DNA of 64,000 bases from assembly GCA_963277665.1 (NCBI GenBank), contig OY728120.1, positions 426,442,138 through 426,506,137 of the forward strand. The letters are read 5' to 3'. The position numbers were made by a program, and so were the translations under genes. Under the pieces are notes generated by a model. It searched no databases. It saw nothing but the letters and a program-made list of their open reading frames with translations, and was not told the DNA's origin. Positions 1 to 11,878 of the stretch are shown one piece after another. Origin of the DNA: Viscum album. Taxonomy: Eukaryota; Streptophyta; Magnoliopsida; Santalales; Viscaceae. Each line of letters begins with the position of its first letter. Position 1 is the first letter of the stretch.

Positions 1-428
1 CGGGCATAGCCCGTGCAGGGGTGAGTATAACGATACTCAGTAGGGACCTCGAGACCCTCAAGGTCTCACAAAATCTAAAATTGATAAACCACACAACATG
101 AAAACAACTTACAGCCCAACTTACGTATATGCCCATATATACACCTATGTTATCAAGTAAACCCATCTCAATCATGAGGAAACACAGATTCCAACTCAAA
201 AGCCAAAATTTCAACTGTTCCACAAAGGAAGGAGTACCATGATGGTAAGTACCACTCTGGTATCCCACATAGAAGAATACCACGAAGGTATTACCACAAT
301 GGAAAGTACCACATAGGTACGAACTCATCTCACACCATGTATTTCTTAGGTAAAATAGAAAAGATGATTAGATTTTACTACTGAATCATCTAACTCTGTT
401 AAGAGGCATATCCATGAAGGATCCCTAA

Positions 429-578
429 GTGCTGACCCACAGAGGATTGCTCGGTTCTAACCCACACCGGACCACTCAGTGTTGACCCACGCAGGATCTC
501 TCAGTGTTGACCCACACAAGATGGCTCGGTGCTGACCCACATAAGATCGCTAGGTGCTGACCCCCACAGGATGACTAG
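429..578. repeat. Six contiguous 25-base repeats in left LTR of Element 1
   Basis: The units are 429-453, 454-478, 479-503, 504-528, 529-553 and 554-578, each built on GTGCTGACCCACACAGGATC followed by a variable five-base tail. No unit carries an indel, so six units fill exactly 150 bases. Because 25 is not a multiple of three, this is not a coding repeat. The same array occurs in the right LTR at 8273-8422. Confidence 0.93.
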
Positions 579-1022
579 GGTATCCCCGCATGGAATCCTA
601 GAGAAGTTCCATGTGGGACCCTCAATCACAGACCCACAAATGGTCTCTTTCTCAAGTCACAGCTAGATACTGGGTTCTTGCCCTAAGCTTGCTCATCTCC
701 GGGAGAGTCCACTCCTCAAACCACTGTTCATTACTCCAACTGCCATTAAGTCACACTAAAAAGTCTCTCAAAGGGCCACCATCTCATATGGGTCTCAACG
801 GAACAGACGGTGCATCAGTCGGACGCCCGATCTTTATGTTATTAACATTTTAGTTTCGAGGCCCTGGTTGGATTCGTGATCGATCCAACCCAACTGTTCC
901 CCAACTTTATCCAAATATCTAGTGGGGTATACCAAATGGATCATCTCTCTCTATGGTTTCCAGCACCACAGAAGTTTAGTCAAACAGATGTTCGGTGCTA
1001 ACGTTATGGGCAAAAGTTCATA

Positions 1023-1440
1023 ATGGGTCGAAATGGGTCTGAGTCCGGTCCGACCCAGTCGGACCGACCCTATTTGGGTCGACCTGGCATGACCCGCTGG
1101 GTCCGTCCCATGGCGCGGGGCGGCGTGGGGGACATGAGGGATGCGGAGGCCGCGAGGGGGGCCTCAGGTAGCTATGGGGTAGCGTGGTCGTGGGGCGGCG
1201 CAACAGGCCGTGGGTCGGGGAGGCAGCGGGGCGGTGAGGCAGGACATGGGGTGGCGTGGCAGGCCGCGGGGTGAGCCGCAAGCCATGGGGCGGTGAGGCT
1301 GCAGGGAGGAGAGGCCGCAGGTTGGCTAGGCAGGCCGTGGGTCGGTGAAGTCGCGACTGCTGTGTGGCAGGGTCGCACACTGTGCCTTCGCCGGCGACCA
1401 GATTGACCAGCCGCCCGCTGTTTGTCACCTTCGTAGCGGC
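1023..1440. other. GC-rich patch in left LTR of Element 1
   Basis: G runs and CpG sites are dense here compared with the AT-rich surroundings, and GGTC/GACC words recur, as in GGTCCGACCCAGTCGGACC. The right LTR has the matching patch at about 8876-9270. Overlapping open frames on both strands arise because GC-rich DNA is poor in stop codons; none shows a recognisable domain. Confidence 0.7.
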
Positions 1441-2558
1441 CGTTGGTGGTGCTGGCCGTCATTCTCATTTTTCACTATGGAACAAAGTCACATTCTTCCA
1501 TGGAGAATAACTATCCATTCAAGAAGAATGATGGAGGGTTTATGCCTTGTTTTTTTGGCTGCACCCTCTGCGTTAGAGCAGTAGTAACCGGATCAAGGGG
1601 GATGATTCAATGTGAGAGGAAAATTAACGTAGATCAAATTAAAACAGACCCCTACCTTGATTGATTTGATGACATCAAAGCGGAGTGAAGAATGGACATT
1701 GATAGCGTCGGCTTTTCCAAGATCGTCGGTTCATTTTCATTGAAGACGTCCTACATTGGTTGCCTCCGCAAGGTGCTTCCGATCCGAATCGGGGTCAGTT
1801 TCCTCGTTCTACGATCTCCAGTGGTTATTCTTTATTGGGAGGTGATGTTCTTCTTTGGAGATGAATTTCTCCATGCTCTCCCATGTTCTTTTCCAACCCT
1901 CTTCCCAACAAATGAATAGCCAACATAATAGAATATGTTGTCTATTTAGTTTTTTGGCATAATTTCAAATTGGATTAATTAATTAATTGTGTTGGTATAA
2001 TTAATCAAAAGTGGTGGAACCATTAAATCAAGGGTAGTTCAAGAGTCTTCCCCACATTTAAGATGGATTTTAAGGGTTTCTCCCATTATGAGTGTTCGGG
2101 AGGCCCCGCCATTAAATTAATAAATTGGGATTTTAATCTCGGGTGGTCCCCACCACCATAACCCATGTAGGAGGTTTTAGTTCAGGTGGTTCCCAACTAT
2201 GAAACATCCACATTGGAGGTTTCAACAATTCTAAAATAAAAGATTATTTTATTTTATTTCTATTCCCACAGAATACCCAAATATTATCCTTCACCCTCGA
2301 CCAACTACCGTCAAGGTGAAAGTCTCTTTAATAGAATATCAGTGATGCGAGTTCAATAGTATCCTCAGATTTATATTCTGAGCATCGGTTCAAAAGTTAT
2401 AAAATCCCACTCGCACGTTTACTGATCGTATCCGAATAAAATTTCAGAAATTCACTTCAGGCACTCCGGGCCTCAGAATCATGCACCGTCAATTTTCACA
2501 GACTCGTAAAATTCCCCTTTAATTAAAAAAGATTACATAGAATTTCTGGGTCTTTACA

Positions 2559-2571
2559 TTATCCCCACCTC
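2559..2571 (-). other. Polypurine tract of Element 1
   Basis: The minus strand reads GAGGTGGGGATAA directly before the LTR start TGTAAAGACCC. A purine-rich run abutting the 3' LTR is the standard primer for second-strand synthesis in LTR retrotransposons. Confidence 0.8.
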
Positions 2572-2646
2572 AGGGCTTCACATCCCCATAAGACACAACT
2601 CAAAACAAGGAAAACAAGTGGGGTACTGATCACGAATTTGAGCCCC

Positions 2647-5600
2647 CTACTCCCATGTGCTCTCCTGGAGGTTCTCGTGCTTCCAACGAATGCACAGTAG
2701 AGGTGTTGACCTCCCACGAAGGACCTGATCCTGTATATCCTCAATCTCTGCTGGAACCTCCATAAAATTTTATCCATCGTCAACATCCTTCTCGGCATGG
2801 TCGATGATGTGTGATGGGTCTTGCACATATCTCCTCAGATGGGATACGTGGCAGACGTCGTGCACCCGATGCAACTGAGGTGGAAGAGAGAAGTGGTAAG
2901 CCATCTCGTCAACACTGCTGAGGACCTGAAAGGGTCCAATAAACTTCTGAGATAACATTCCACCTCAACCAAATCTCAAAAAACCTCACCCAGACCCGTA
3001 GAAAGGCATGGTCTCCATCCTCAAACTCCAAAGGTCTCCATCTCCTATCGGCATACGACTTCTGCCTGCTCTGTGCATTCTTCATCCACTCCTAGAAGAT
3101 ATGCACCTTCTTGGTGGTAGCATATACCATCTCTGGTCCCACTAGTGCTGACTCCCATGGGTTAGTCCAGAACAAAGGTGATCTACCAAGTCGCATGTAC
3201 AACGCCTCAAAAGGTGTCATCCTAATAGTGGAGTGATAGTTGTTGCTGTATGAAAACTCCACCCAAGATAAGTGATCCTCCGAACTGCAATCAAAGTCAA
3301 GGACGTAAGCACACAACTTGTCCTTGAGGGTCTGAATGGTTCACTCAGCCTAGCCATCCATCTGAGGATAGAAGGAGGTGCTCAAATGATGTTGTGTCCC
3401 AAAAGCCTCCTGCAACCCCTTCAAGATCCAGGAGGTAAAACGTGTATCACGATCAGAGACAATCGTCGAGGGTACTCCATGTAGCCACACAATCTCCTGC
3501 ACATAGAGGCGTTCGAAGCTCTCTGCTGAACCCTATTCTTTGATCGGTAGGAAGTGGGCCGACTTGGTGAGTTGGTTGATGATCACCCAGATAGAATCAT
3601 GACCCCTGGATGTACGTGGAATTCCCATCATGAAGACCATAGATATCCCGTCCCACTTCCACTATGGGACCTCTAGAGGCTGAACCACGCCTGGTGGTAC
3701 TTGGTGCTCTGTCTTCACTTACTAACAAGTGAGGCATTGAGAGACAAATTCTGCTACTTCTTTCTTCATTCCCAGCCACTAGTGTTGTCATCAGAGATCC
3801 TGGTACATCTTTTCTAGTCTTGGAAATACCGCTAGAGGGGATGTGTGTAACTCCCTCATCACATTCCCCTGAAGTGACACCGGTACCATGGTACGTCCTC
3901 TGAAAAGGATGATGTGGTCCCCACCTTCATAAAATCCATCAGGTGTCTGCCCTGGGGATATCTGAGCACGTCGAGCCTCATAGTCAGAGTCTCCATGTTG
4001 CACCTCCCTGACTCATGGAACATGTGGGGGATTGACTATAAGAGACTAAAGAAAAGTTATTCCATCCTGATCCACAAAGGATATCTGCAAAGAGGACATC
4101 TGCTTCGTCTCCTCGCCTTGCAGCTATATACAAGACCTCCTGCTGAGTATATCTGCTACATTGTTCCCCTTCCCAAGAGTATAGACTTTCTCGAAGTCAT
4201 AGTCCTCGAGGAACTCAAGACAACGTCACTGTCTTGGGTTCAAGTCCTTATGAGAGAAGATATATCTGAGACTCTTATGATCAGAGTACAGTGTAAAATG
4301 TTCACCCATCATTTAATGTCACCACATTTTCAAGGCGAAGACCACTACTGCTAACTCCAAGTCATGGGTAGCATAGTTCTTCTTGTGTTGTCTTAGCTAC
4401 CGAGAACTATAAGTGATAACTTCTCACTCCTTCATCAGGAGACATCCAAGTGTGGTCCAAGATGTGTCATAGTAGACTAAGTACCCTACGCCCTCCTCTG
4501 GTAGCATCATTATGGAGGAACTAGTCAACCTCTACCTCATCTCCTGAAAACTCCGTTGGCATCTCTCTAACCAAACTAAAGGTTTCCCCTTCTTTGTCAA
4601 TGCTGATAATGGTGTTGTAACTCTGGAGAAATCTAGGACAAATCTCCAGTAGCATCCGGCCAAATCCAAGAAACTTCGTACCTCTGTCACACTCATGGGT
4701 GGCTCCCAAGAAAGTACCACCTCAATATTCACTGGATCCACTACTACTCAAACCTCTAATATGAAATTTCCCAGAAATTGAACCTCTCGGATCCATAACT
4801 GGCACTTCGAGAGCTTACCATAAAGCTGGTGCTCTCAGAGTGTGTCCAGTACTACCTGCAAATGATAGGCATGATCTTCCTCAGTAGTCAAGTAGATCAG
4901 AATGTCTTCAATGAATAATACTACAAAGAGATCAAGGTATGGATCAAAGATCCTATTCATGAGTCCCATGAACACTGCTAGAGAGTTGGTTATGCCGAAT
5001 GGAATAACCAAGAACTCGTTGTGGCCGTACCGACATTTGAAAGTCGTCTTCTGCACATCCCTGTCTCACAATCTGAGCTGGTGATAGCCCGATCTGAGGT
5101 CTATCTTAGAGAACCACCGTGCTTCCTTCAATTGATCTAATTGGTTTTCAATCCTCAGAAGTGGGTAAGGTTTCTTCACGGTCACCTAGTTCAGGCGCTA
5201 ATAGTCAACAAAAAGTCTCAATACCACATCTTCCTTCTTACTGAAAAAAATTAGGGCCACCCAAGTAGAAACACTAGGCCGAATGAATCCCTTCTGCTAC
5301 AAGTCCTCTAGCTGTACCTGCAGCTCACAAAGCTCTCTAGGAGCCCTCTGACATGCTAGTGTAGATATCGGATCTGTCCCGGGGTATAAGTCAACATAAA
5401 ATTCCTCCTCTCTGCGAGGAGGTAGAACCAAAACATAATCAGGGAAGACATCCACATACTGGTCCACCACTACAGGATAACTCATACTCTCCATATCAAC
5501 TGATCTGATGGTAAGGCTAGCCAACTGATGAGTGATCAGCTGTACTCTCCTCTGGGAAAGTCCATCTTTTGCGGCAATGGCTCCCTTCTCGCCGGTGAAG

Positions 5601-6000
5601 TTAAACCTGGTCCTATTCATGTAGAGACACCACACATTGCACCTAATATAGTCAATCTGAGCATGGACTATAGATAACCAGTCTATACCCAAGATGATAT
5701 CGTAAGGCCTCGATACTGCTACTAGGAGATCCCAGTCAAGGTTCTCGCCACCTAGAGTAAGCTCTCACTGCCATCCCTAGTGCATAATCATCAAATCAAC
5801 TCCCGTAAGAGTCTCTAGGCGTAAGGATTGATCTAATGACTCCATCGGAATCTCTGAGCTCCGAACAAGGGAAGTGGAAATAAAATAATGACTGGAACCT
5901 GTGTCTATAAGTACTACATCTAAGGTGGAGTAGACACATATCGTACATCGTATCATCTCTAGAGTTCCCTGATCAAAGGCCTCAGCTTCCTGGATTTGAG
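2647..6000 (-). pseudogene. Pol of Element 1: protease, reverse transcriptase, RNase H, integrase, chromodomain (degenerate)
   Basis: Polyprotein for reverse transcription and integration. In order along the minus strand: an aspartic protease with intact active site LIDTGSSHYF (Asp-Thr-Gly codons 5897-5905) and a later ILGMDWLS; reverse transcriptase at about 5300-4540, with [11 protein letters not shown] and a catalytic box reading FIED instead of FIDD (Glu codon 4907-4909); a post-RT stretch [12 protein letters not shown] (4532-4741); an integrase N-terminal zinc-finger remnant ELHTSPLAVFPRLEKMYQDL (3791-3850); integrase core remnants (3092-3316, EFSYSNNYHSTIRMTPFEAL); the integrase C-terminal GPFQVL and HVSHLRRYVQDPSH (2815-2930); and a chromodomain-like end, LLCIRWKHENLQESTWE, stopping at 2647-2649. 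Several stops and frame changes break the reading frame, so no functional protein is made. Confidence 0.92.
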
Positions 6001-6022
6001 ATCACCCCTATCCTCCTGCTCC

Positions 6023-7123
6023 CTATGGTCGGGGTGGACAACCTAGCGGTGGTGCCGGTAACATCTTGAATCGTCGCCCACCGCTAACTGCACGGCCAGC
6101 TCCTCTGCCACATCCGCCTACTCCCTGCGATACTCCTCGGTCAAAACTATTGCATTTCCAGGGCGGTCCTTCGACTGTCTGTTGATCATCCGTACAATGG
6201 GTCAGACAGTCACGAGCCATGTGACCCTGCCCGCCGCATGTGTAACACTGCCCGCTCCTGGCATTACTGGATCTGCCTCGGGTGCCCCGCACAACCAACC
6301 CTGTATCTTGCGGTCGTCCACTGGTAGGTCTGGCCTATTTGGAATTATGTGTCATCTTTATGCTACAAGCTACAGAAGACTCCACTACATGATGAATGGT
6401 TGTGGATCTCACTGCTGGTGACTGCTCAGCAATGAAACTCTCCACTAAAAGGGCTCGCTCTAACACCCCCTCCTGCGTTGGGATGCTGAGTGAGATCATC
6501 GAAGCCCGGGTCCCCCATCTGAGTCCCTGCTCAATGGTTTGGGACCTAAAGAATGGGTCTCGCACCGTACCTGTGGAGTAGTGTGAGAGGTCATTGAACC
6601 TCACTGAGTACTGATCCACAGTCATGTTGACCTGCTCTAGATGAAGTAGATCCCGAATGCGCACTACGCAAAGAGTTCCTCGGACAAACTCTGCAACAAA
6701 CAGGCTCTTGAAGTCTTCACATAGAAGTGTAACCTCGTCATGAGCCTACAGAATCAACCTTCACCATCATCCTACTACTTCCTGTAAAAGACTGGAAACA
6801 AGAATCACCATGAGATCAGTTGGTATCCCTATCAGTCGAAAGACTCTAACCATAGCCTCCATCCAATCCTCAGCCGCCTGTGGGTCCATCTCTCCCCTGA
6901 ACCTGGGTGGCCTATGGCGCTGGAACTCATCCAACATTCTCAAGAGGCGTGCACCTTCTACTGTTGGGGCTGGTGGCATCGGTGGCCCAATGGGTAAGGG
7001 TACCGTCGGTGCCTCTACTGGTGCCTCTACTGGAAGAGGGACCTGCACCGAGGCCTCTTTGCCCGGTGGGCTATTAGAGAGTACTATATCAAGAACCCTA
7101 GCTGGTTGTCTCCGTGGAGGCAT
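6023..7123 (-). pseudogene. Gag of Element 1 (broken)
   Basis: Capsid/nucleocapsid protein. I chose the start at MPPRRQPARV (7123): an upstream in-frame Met exists at 7189, but MPPRR is typical of plant Ty3 Gag. A retrotransposon-gag domain follows (RPPRFRGEMDPQAAEDWMEA, then VDQYSVRFNDLSHYS). One intact CCHC zinc knuckle, CYTCGGQGHMARDC, lies at 6206-6247, with an Arg/Gly-rich tail. A stop after LLQEVVG (about 6767) and a further break near 6335 split it into three pieces. The knuckle is intact, whereas those of Elements 2 to 4 have lost residues. Confidence 0.9.
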
Positions 7124-7392
7124 CCTGAAAGGAAATAGGTGCGCCACGATCAAAAAATCATACCTAGTTAAATGAATCAAAGAGATCACAAAGAAATCTC
7201 TTCAAAACACACACGCAATCAGTGTTTTCATGCACTGAGTCAGAAATTAGGAGTCAGGGCCCTAGTGTATGGATACGTCAGCCGCCGCACCAACACTGGA
7301 TTCCCTAAATTGATAACCACACTAACTAAACTAAACACTATTTCCGTTAAAAATAATGATTAGGGTCTTATGTTCTATGGTAGAACCAACTC

Positions 7393-7403
7393 CTCTGATA
7401 CCA
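7393..7403 (-). other. Primer-binding site of Element 1 (initiator Met-tRNA)
   Basis: The minus strand reads TGGTATCAGAG, complementary to the 3' end of plant initiator tRNA-Met, three bases inside the LTR edge at 7407. It fixes the element's orientation and marks the right repeat as the 5' LTR. Confidence 0.9.
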
Positions 7404-7406
7404 ATT

Positions 7407-10358
7407 TGTCACAACCCGTCCCCCGGGGCCCGTGCTGTGACTACCCCAAGCCCGCCTTCCATAAGCTTGGGGTTGTAGACTAGCATTAAAGTCATATTCC
7501 CTAAAACTGGGAAGGCATTGCATTTATAACCTATAAGCACACGCAACCAAGCACATAGAAAGATATGAACTCAAGTAAACTGAATAGTAAACAGAGTGAG
7601 TATCGTAAGTAAAATGGGCCAGAATACAAGTCCAATTGAAAGTACAAGAAAATGAAAGTAAAAGTAAATTGGAATAGCTCATGTGAACACCTGCCAAGGA
7701 TCCTACCTGAATTGTAGGTACATCTCTCAACAGGTGGTCACTACAGTACGCCTTGTCTAAGGTCCACCTCCGAGCTACCTCCGGTCCTGGTACTCGCCTC
7801 CTCGGTCAGCGTTGTCCGTCATCTGCACCAAACACAATGAAGTGTGGGAATAACCCATGCAGGGTTGTGTATAACAATACTCAGTATGGAACTCGAGACC
7901 CTAAAGGTCTCACAAAATCCACAATGGATAAACTAAAGAGCCTAAAAACAACTGACAACCCTACTTAGGTATATGCCTATACATATACCTAAGTTATCAA
8001 GTAAACCCATCTCAATCATGAGGAAACACAGATTCCAAATCAAAAGCCTAAAGCTCAGTTATTCCACAAAGGAAGGAGTAACATGATGATAAGTACCACT
8101 CAGGTACGCCACACAGTAGAATACCACCAAGGTATTACCATAAAGGAAAGTACCACACAGGTATGAACTTAGCTCACTGCAGGTATTTCATAGGTAGAGT
8201 AGTAAATATGAATAGATGTAACTACTAAATCATATTACACTATTAAGAAGCTGATCCACAAAGTATCCCTATGTGTTGACCCACACAAGATCAATCGGTG
8301 CTGACCCACACAGGATCGCTCGGTGCTGACCCACAGAGGATTGATCAGTGCTGACCCACACATGATTTCTTGGTGCTGACCCACACCGGATCACTAGGTG
8401 CTGACCCACACATGATCGATAGGGTAGTCCCCCATGGAATCCTAGAGCGGTTCTAAGTGAGACCCTCAATCACAGACCCACGAAGTATCTCTTTCTCATC
8501 TCACAGCCAGCTACTGGGTTCCCGCACTATGCATGCTTGTCTCCAGGAGAGTCCTCTCCACAAGAAACTGGACATTATTCCAACTACCACAAAGACCCAT
8601 TAAAAAGAATCCCAATGGACGTCCACGTCATAGGGGTCTCAACACAACAGACAGTGTGTCAATCAGATGCTCGGTCTGTAAGTTATTAGACTTTTAGTCC
8701 TAAGGGCTCGGTTGGATTTGTGCTCGAACCAACCCGACCATTCCCCAACTTTATCCAAATCCCTAATGTGGTATACCAAAGGGACTTTCTCGCTATAATT
8801 TTTTCGGTTCCGCAGATGGTTCATGAAACAGATGTCTGGTTCCATAGTTATGGCCAAAAGAGCATAATGGGTCGAAGTGGGTCCGGTTGTGGTCTGACCC
8901 GGTCGGACCCACCCGGCTAGACTCGGCCTAGGCTGACTTGGTTTGGGCCAGCCCGACCTGAGGCACGGTGTGGTGCCGAGGCCACGAGGGGGGCTATGGG
9001 GCGGCGCGGCAGGCCTTCGAGAAGCAAGGCTGCTGGGGGCGTGGAAGGCCTCAGGTTGGCGAGGCCACGGGGCGGCGCGGCAGGTCGCAGGTCAGGTCGC
9101 AGGGTGGCGTGGCAGGCCGCGTGGCAGCGCGGGAGGCTATGGGTCGGTGAAGTTGGGGATGCGGTGCGACGTAGTCGCGTGCCGTGCGTTCATCGGTGCC
9201 CGGCTTGACCGATGGCCCTCCCTTTGTCGCATTCATCGTGGCCGGTGTTGGTTCTGACCGCCGTTCTCATTCTTCGTTGTGACACAAAGCTGCCTTCTTC
9301 CATTGCGAAGAACAAACCATTCAAGAAGAATGAAAAATGGGTCGGTCCATGTTTGTTTGGTCGCACCCTCCGCGTTTGAGCAATAGCAAGCAGCTCAAAG
9401 GGGATGATTAAATGTAAGAGGAAAATTAACATTGATGAAATTAAAACACAGCCCAACCTCGACTGCTTTGTTGACGTCAAAGAGGAGGTAAAACAGACAT
9501 CAGTAGCATCAGCGTTTCATTAATCATCGGTTCGTTGTCTTCGATGATGTCCTATGATGGTTCCCTCCGCAAGTTGCTTCCGATCTGTCTCGGGTTCAGT
9601 TTCCACATTCTATGATCACCAGTGGTCGTTCTTTGTTGGGAGGTGATGTTCTTAGGTGGAGATGAATTTCTCCATGCTCTCCCAAGCACTTTCCCAACCC
9701 TCTTCCCAACAAAAGAATAGCCAACATAATATAATATATTTTCTATTTAGTTTGTTGGCATAATTTCAAATTGGCTTAATTAATTAATTGATTTGGAATA
9801 ATTAATCAAAGGGGGTGGCACCATTAATGTGGGGGATGTTCAAGAGGCTTCCCCACATTTAAGAGGTAGTCTAAGGGTTTCTCCCACTATGAGGGTTCGG
9901 GTGGTCCCCACCATTAAATTCAAAATTGGGGGTTTTAATCTAGGGTGGTCCCCACCACCATAACCCAAGTGGGAGGTTTTAGTTCAGGTGGTCCCTACCT
10001 GTGAAATATCGACATGGGAGGTTTAAAAGAAATAAAATACAAGATTATTTTATTTTATTTCTATTCCCATGGATAACCCAAATACTAACTTTCACCCTCG
10101 ACCAACTGCCGTTGCGGTAAACGTCTCCTTAAGCGAATACGGGCGCTGCGAGTTCAACGACGTCCTTAGATTTCAATTCTAAGCAGTGGTTCAAAATTTA
10201 GAAAATCCCGCTCACAGGTTTACTGAATGTACCTGAATAAAAGTTTAGAAATTCACTCCATGCACTCTGGGCCTCGGAATCACGCGCCGTCAATTTTCAC
10301 AGACTCGTAAAATTCCAATTTAATTAAAAATATTAAATGGAATTTCTAGGTCATTAGA
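7407..10358 (-). repeat. 5' LTR of Element 1, full length (2952 bases)
   Basis: It runs from TGTCACAACCCG at 7407 to a decayed end TCATTAGA at 10358, aligned to TCTTTACA in the left copy. It contains the six-unit 25-base array at 8273-8422 and the GC-rich patch at about 8876-9270. I could not place a TATA box with confidence; an AT-rich candidate on the minus strand lies near 9725-9745. Confidence 0.92.
8273..8422. repeat. Six contiguous 25-base repeats in right LTR of Element 1
   Basis: The units start at 8273, 8298, 8323, 8348, 8373 and 8398, each GTGCTGACCCACACAGGATC plus a variable tail. Copy number and unit length match the left LTR exactly although the two LTRs have diverged, so the array predates this insertion and has neither expanded nor contracted since. 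The 66-codon minus-strand frame over it (8269-8469) is incidental. Confidence 0.93.
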
Positions 10359-10900
10359 GGAATTCATAAGAGTAATATCATGCACTATCAATCCATTTCT
10401 TAAGATATACTTTTCATGAAATATTAAAACCCGTGTGCAATAACTTTTGTAATTGTAAGTAAGAGAACCTAGAGAAATGTATAAGATTATTCCATATGTC
10501 TGGTATATTTCATTATGACAAAACCATTCTTGATATTGGAACTAATAACATATTTAGGATTAACACTATGGTGAAGTGATCATATGCTATAAAAGGTACT
10601 CAAATAAAATTAGTCAGGTGATTTTGGTGCCCATATGATATTAATATAGTGTATCAGAACTTGATTAATATTACATAGGAATCTCTTTACACACATTATG
10701 TTGTTCCTAGTGGTATCCAATTATTGAATATGAACCAACATTTAGTGGTACCCTGAAAGTGTTCATTCCTAAATGAGAGTTTCATCAACAATAAACTTTG
10801 ATATACATTATATCATATTTACATTGTGATCCCTTATTTTGTGGTAACATGAAAATTTTATTTTAAAACCCAATTTCATGATACAAATTGCATAATCTAA

Positions 10901-11340
10901 CTCTGATACCACTAAAGGGTTTAATAGGATTGATTAACACTTAATAAATGTTTTAGGAAATAACTTGAAACCCAAACCCATGATCAACCATAATTTAAAA
11001 CTGAAACCATGCTATATAGAATGAATAACACATATTTATTTACCTTTCCTCATTGCAATCATCCACTACTACCAGTAACCATTAGGATTATGAAAATCCT
11101 TAAGAGGCATCCATTAAACTCCATCCTCCATGGTGTATCCATAGGTTGAACCAAATCGCTTGAAATTTAGGTGGGGATTTCCTTCCACCCAATATATACT
11201 AGTATCTCTTGAGGTTATGGATGTAAAAAGAAATTAATCACTCAATCATGGGAGATATTTGGCTAGGATCCTTCATAAGAATCACACACATGTATTCCAT
11301 GGCCTCCAACCTTTATATATTCTCTTGGAAATGTTCATTA
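10901..11340 (-). repeat. Possible LTR remnant with primer-binding site
   Basis: The minus strand reads TGGTATCAGAG at 10901-10911, the same initiator-Met primer signature as in the Ty3 elements here. Just upstream on that strand is an LTR-like stretch with a TATA-type ATATATAAAG (11311-11320). A Copia-type or other LTR element is possible. No paired LTR or coding sequence was found, perhaps because Element 1 begins at 10358. Confidence 0.35.
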
Positions 11341-11878
11341 TTCCGAATGTATTTACTCATGTTTTAAATAACATATGGTTACAACCACTTGTAAACCATC
11401 ATCCAAATGTGTACTTGCATTTATCATAAAAATGAATCATTTAATCTCTCTTATATTTCATGATGTAATTATGTGAAAGAGATATGTATACTATCAAATA
11501 ACATTTATATTCCCAATAATTTTATAGCCTATCCAAATTAATAATAGAATACGATTCATGGAATTATAATATATCTAGTCACAAAATACGACTAACATAG
11601 GTAGCATGCATGATATCATATATCATGCCACTATAATGGATTAGAAGACTAGATTAGGTTTAAATAGCTACCAATGGTTATGTAATGGTTTTTGTAAACT
11701 ATCACTAAATTTTTCATCGAAAACCCACTAGAATATTTTTCACCCATTTAGTGACCATGCCAGGAAAGTGTTGCAAAACTTTATTTAGTATTGGTTATTT
11801 TAGTTTTTAATGGTGTTTTTTATATCAAAATTGTCAAGGGCTTAGTGGTGTTAAAACACCCCTAATTTTTTTACAATA

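Larger units (their letters stand above)
1..2558 (-). repeat. 3' LTR of Element 1, partial
   Basis: Base 1 corresponds to about base 7845 of the right LTR, so roughly 0.4 kb of this LTR lies outside the window. Shared landmarks appear in the same order in both copies: six 25-base repeats, a GC-rich patch, and the terminal AATTTCT(G/A)GGTC. On the minus strand it begins TGTAAAGACCC, a common start for plant Ty3 LTRs. No gene is supported inside it; the open frames in the GC-rich part are incidental. Confidence 0.92.
1..10358 (-). mobile_element. Element 1: Ty3/gypsy LTR retrotransposon, Tekay/Del-like chromovirus, left LTR cut by window edge
   Basis: Two long direct repeats (1-2558 and 7407-10358) flank a region that reads on the minus strand as gag, protease, reverse transcriptase, RNase H, integrase and chromodomain. 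A primer-binding site complementary to initiator Met-tRNA lies beside the right repeat and a purine tract beside the left one, so the right repeat is the 5' LTR and the left the 3' LTR. Domain order with integrase after RNase H marks Ty3/gypsy; the terminal chromodomain-like stretch and LTRs near 3 kb suggest the Tekay/Del lineage (inference). In a 135-base sample the LTRs differ at roughly one site in eight, so this is not a recent insertion. The five bases after the right LTR are GGAAT; the matching left flank is outside the window. Less AT-rich than everything around it. Confidence 0.93.

Noticed and set aside
1018..1468. Overlapping long frames on both strands in the GC-rich patch of the left LTR of Element 1, and similar ones at 8943-9257
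   Set aside because: They lie inside LTRs, overlap on both strands, have low-complexity Pro/Arg/Gly composition and no domain; GC-rich DNA simply lacks stop codons.
8273..8422. Direct repeats of 25 bases resembling a CRISPR array
   Set aside because: Units are contiguous with no spacers, duplicated in both LTRs of a plant retrotransposon, and not in a prokaryotic context.
8269..8469. 66-codon minus-strand frame with repeated VGQH/CGSAP-like words
   Set aside because: It is the translation of the 25-base array; a 25-base period shifts frame every unit, so it is not a protein repeat.
11629..11715. Left terminus of the CACTA element at CACTATAATGG (11629) or CACTAAATTTT (11702)
   Set aside because: Beyond the first five or six bases neither matches the right terminus CACTACACCAGAC, and neither flank clearly repeats TGA.
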